Positions 4,686 through 5,304 of a DNA stretch of 5,304 nt are shown piece after piece. Both the position numbers and the translations under genes were made by a program. Each line of letters opens with the position of its first letter. Position 1 is the stretch's first letter. Source of the stretch: Acidimicrobiaceae bacterium (GTDB lineage Bacteria > Actinomycetota > Acidimicrobiia > Acidimicrobiales > RAAP-2); assembly GCA_003135595.1 (NCBI GenBank), contig PLCI01000186.1, forward strand, positions 1-5,304, in the 5' to 3' direction. The notes beneath the pieces were generated by a model that saw nothing but the letters and a program-made list of their open reading frames with translations, was not told the DNA's origin and did not search any database.

Positions 4686-5304
4686 CGCTCACCTCCCTCG
4701 CCAGGGCCTTGTAGGCCCGGGCACCCTTCGACGCCGGGTCGAACGTCGTGATCGGCTGGCCGAACGACGGGGCCTCGGACAGGCGCACCGTCCTCGGGAT
4801 GACGGTTCCCTGGGTCTGGGTAGGGAAGTGTCGGCGAACCTCGTTTGCCACGTCCTCGGAGAGGCGCGTGCGCGCGTCGTACATGGTGAGCACCACTGTC
4901 GTGATCTCCAGCTGCTCGTTCAGGTTCTTCTGGACCAGCTCGACGATGCGCTGGAGCTGGGTCAGCCCCTCGAGCGCGTAGAACTCGCACTGGACCGGCA
5001 CGAGGATCTCCCTCGCCGCCGCGAAGGCGTTGATCGTGATCAGCCCCAGCGACGGCGGGCAGTCCACGAAGACGAAGTCGTAGTCGTCGATGACCGTGGA
5101 GAGGGCGCGCTGGAGCCGAAGCTCTCGGCTGAGCGCGCTGAAGAGCTCCTGCTCGACGCCTGCGAGGTCGAGGGTTGCCGGTGCGACGAAGAGGTTCTCG
5201 ATCCCGACCGGCTCGATGCAGTCCACCATCGGGGTGTCGTTCAGCAGCACGTCGTACATGGAGTGCTGGAACCCCCGCGCGTCCACGCCGAGGCCCGTGG
5301 TCGC
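4660..5304 (-). CDS. parA: Chromosome-partitioning ATPase ParA (Soj), 5' end outside window
   Basis: ParA is a deviant-Walker ATPase that binds the nucleoid as an ATP dimer and is released by ParB, moving origins apart. The 214 visible residues begin inside the DPQGNATTGLG motif (ATTGLG visible), so roughly 45 residues with the Walker A' lysine box lie beyond the right edge. Present are the Walker B region FVFVDCPPSLGLITINAF (Asp at visible residue 81), LVPVQCEFYALEGLTQL, VVLTMYDARTRLS, and the diagnostic tail VIPRTVRLSEAPSFGQPI. This last motif marks chromosomal ParA/Soj rather than MinD or a plasmid partner. The frame is open to the edge; a GTG at 5286 is internal, not the start. The gene ends in TAA at 4660-4662, inside parB. 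Promoter and true start are outside. Confidence 0.97.
   Translation of the reverse strand, partial: ATTGLGVDARGFQHSMYDVLLNDTPMVDCIEPVGIENLFVAPATLDLAGVEQELFSALSRELRLQRALSTVIDDYDFVFVDCPPSLGLITINAFAAAREILVPVQCEFYALEGLTQLQRIVELVQKNLNEQLEITTVVLTMYDARTRLSEDVANEVRRHFPTQTQGTVIPRTVRLSEAPSFGQPITTFDPASKGARAYKALAREVSDGAQKRAG
4691..4697 (-). promoter_or_regulatory. Ribosome binding site of parB
   Basis: Read on the minus strand, GGGAGGT lies inside the last codons of parA; GGAGG (4692-4696) is 6 nt before the parB ATG at 4685. It fixes the parB start. Confidence 0.75.

Noticed and set aside
3684..4751. Long plus-strand open frame opposite parB
   Set aside because: Shadow of parB with skewed Asp/Arg/Leu composition; the minus strand has all ParB motifs.
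4660..5286. GTG at 5286 as the start of parA
   Set aside because: Conserved ATTGLG of the ParA family lies immediately upstream in the same open frame, so the gene continues past the window edge.
1..5304. parS site (GTTTCACGTGAAAC-like)
   Set aside because: No close match seen on reading; GTTTC at 3452-3456 is part of the hairpin after cwlM and has no CACGTG centre.
1..5304. CRISPR array, tRNA/rRNA gene or insertion sequence
   Set aside because: No regularly spaced repeats, cloverleaf-like sequence, transposase motif or terminal inverted repeats were found. The cofG/degV junction shows no element ends.

Overview
The window is a GC-rich (by eye about 70%) bacterial chromosome segment from an actinobacterium. 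Its core is the origin-proximal block trxB - trxA - cwlM convergent with parB - parA. From memory this is the order in Mycobacterium tuberculosis (trxB2, trxC, cwlM, one small reverse gene, parB, parA, then gidB/yidC/rpmH/dnaA), so the right edge probably points toward dnaA and the origin. The F420-cofactor gene cofG at the left, the small membrane gene before trxB, and the trimmed CwlM fit a deep-branching actinobacterium such as an Acidimicrobiia member. That placement is inference, not something the sequence proves.

Layout: 1-614 (-) is the 5' two-thirds or so of cofG, a radical-SAM enzyme of F420 synthesis, leaving the window at the left. At 559-735 (+), partly antisense to the start of cofG, lies the last 57 or so codons of a DegV-family lipid-binding protein. 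Its upstream part is absent, and a strong hairpin sits over its stop codon. 789-1121 (+) encodes a two-helix membrane protein overlapping the start of trxB by 4 nt. trxB (1118-2071) and trxA (2136-2459) encode the thioredoxin system. cwlM (2510-3442) encodes two peptidoglycan-binding domains and an amidase-like domain that appears to have lost at least one zinc ligand. 3443-3764 is a gene-free gap between the convergent genes, with hairpins, a 14-bp direct repeat, a paired octamer and DnaA-box-like sequences. parB (3765-4685, -) and parA (4660-5304, -, 5' end outside) form the chromosome-segregation operon.

How the genes work together: TrxB passes electrons from NADPH to TrxA. The CwlM homologue probably links cell-wall sensing to peptidoglycan precursor synthesis. 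ParA and ParB move the newly replicated origin. CofG builds the deazaflavin of F420.

Most of the window is conserved housekeeping sequence and I see no convincing new defence or mobile system. The points worth a second look are the cofG/degV junction, the apparently non-catalytic CwlM with its doubtful start, and the structured gap at 3443-3764.
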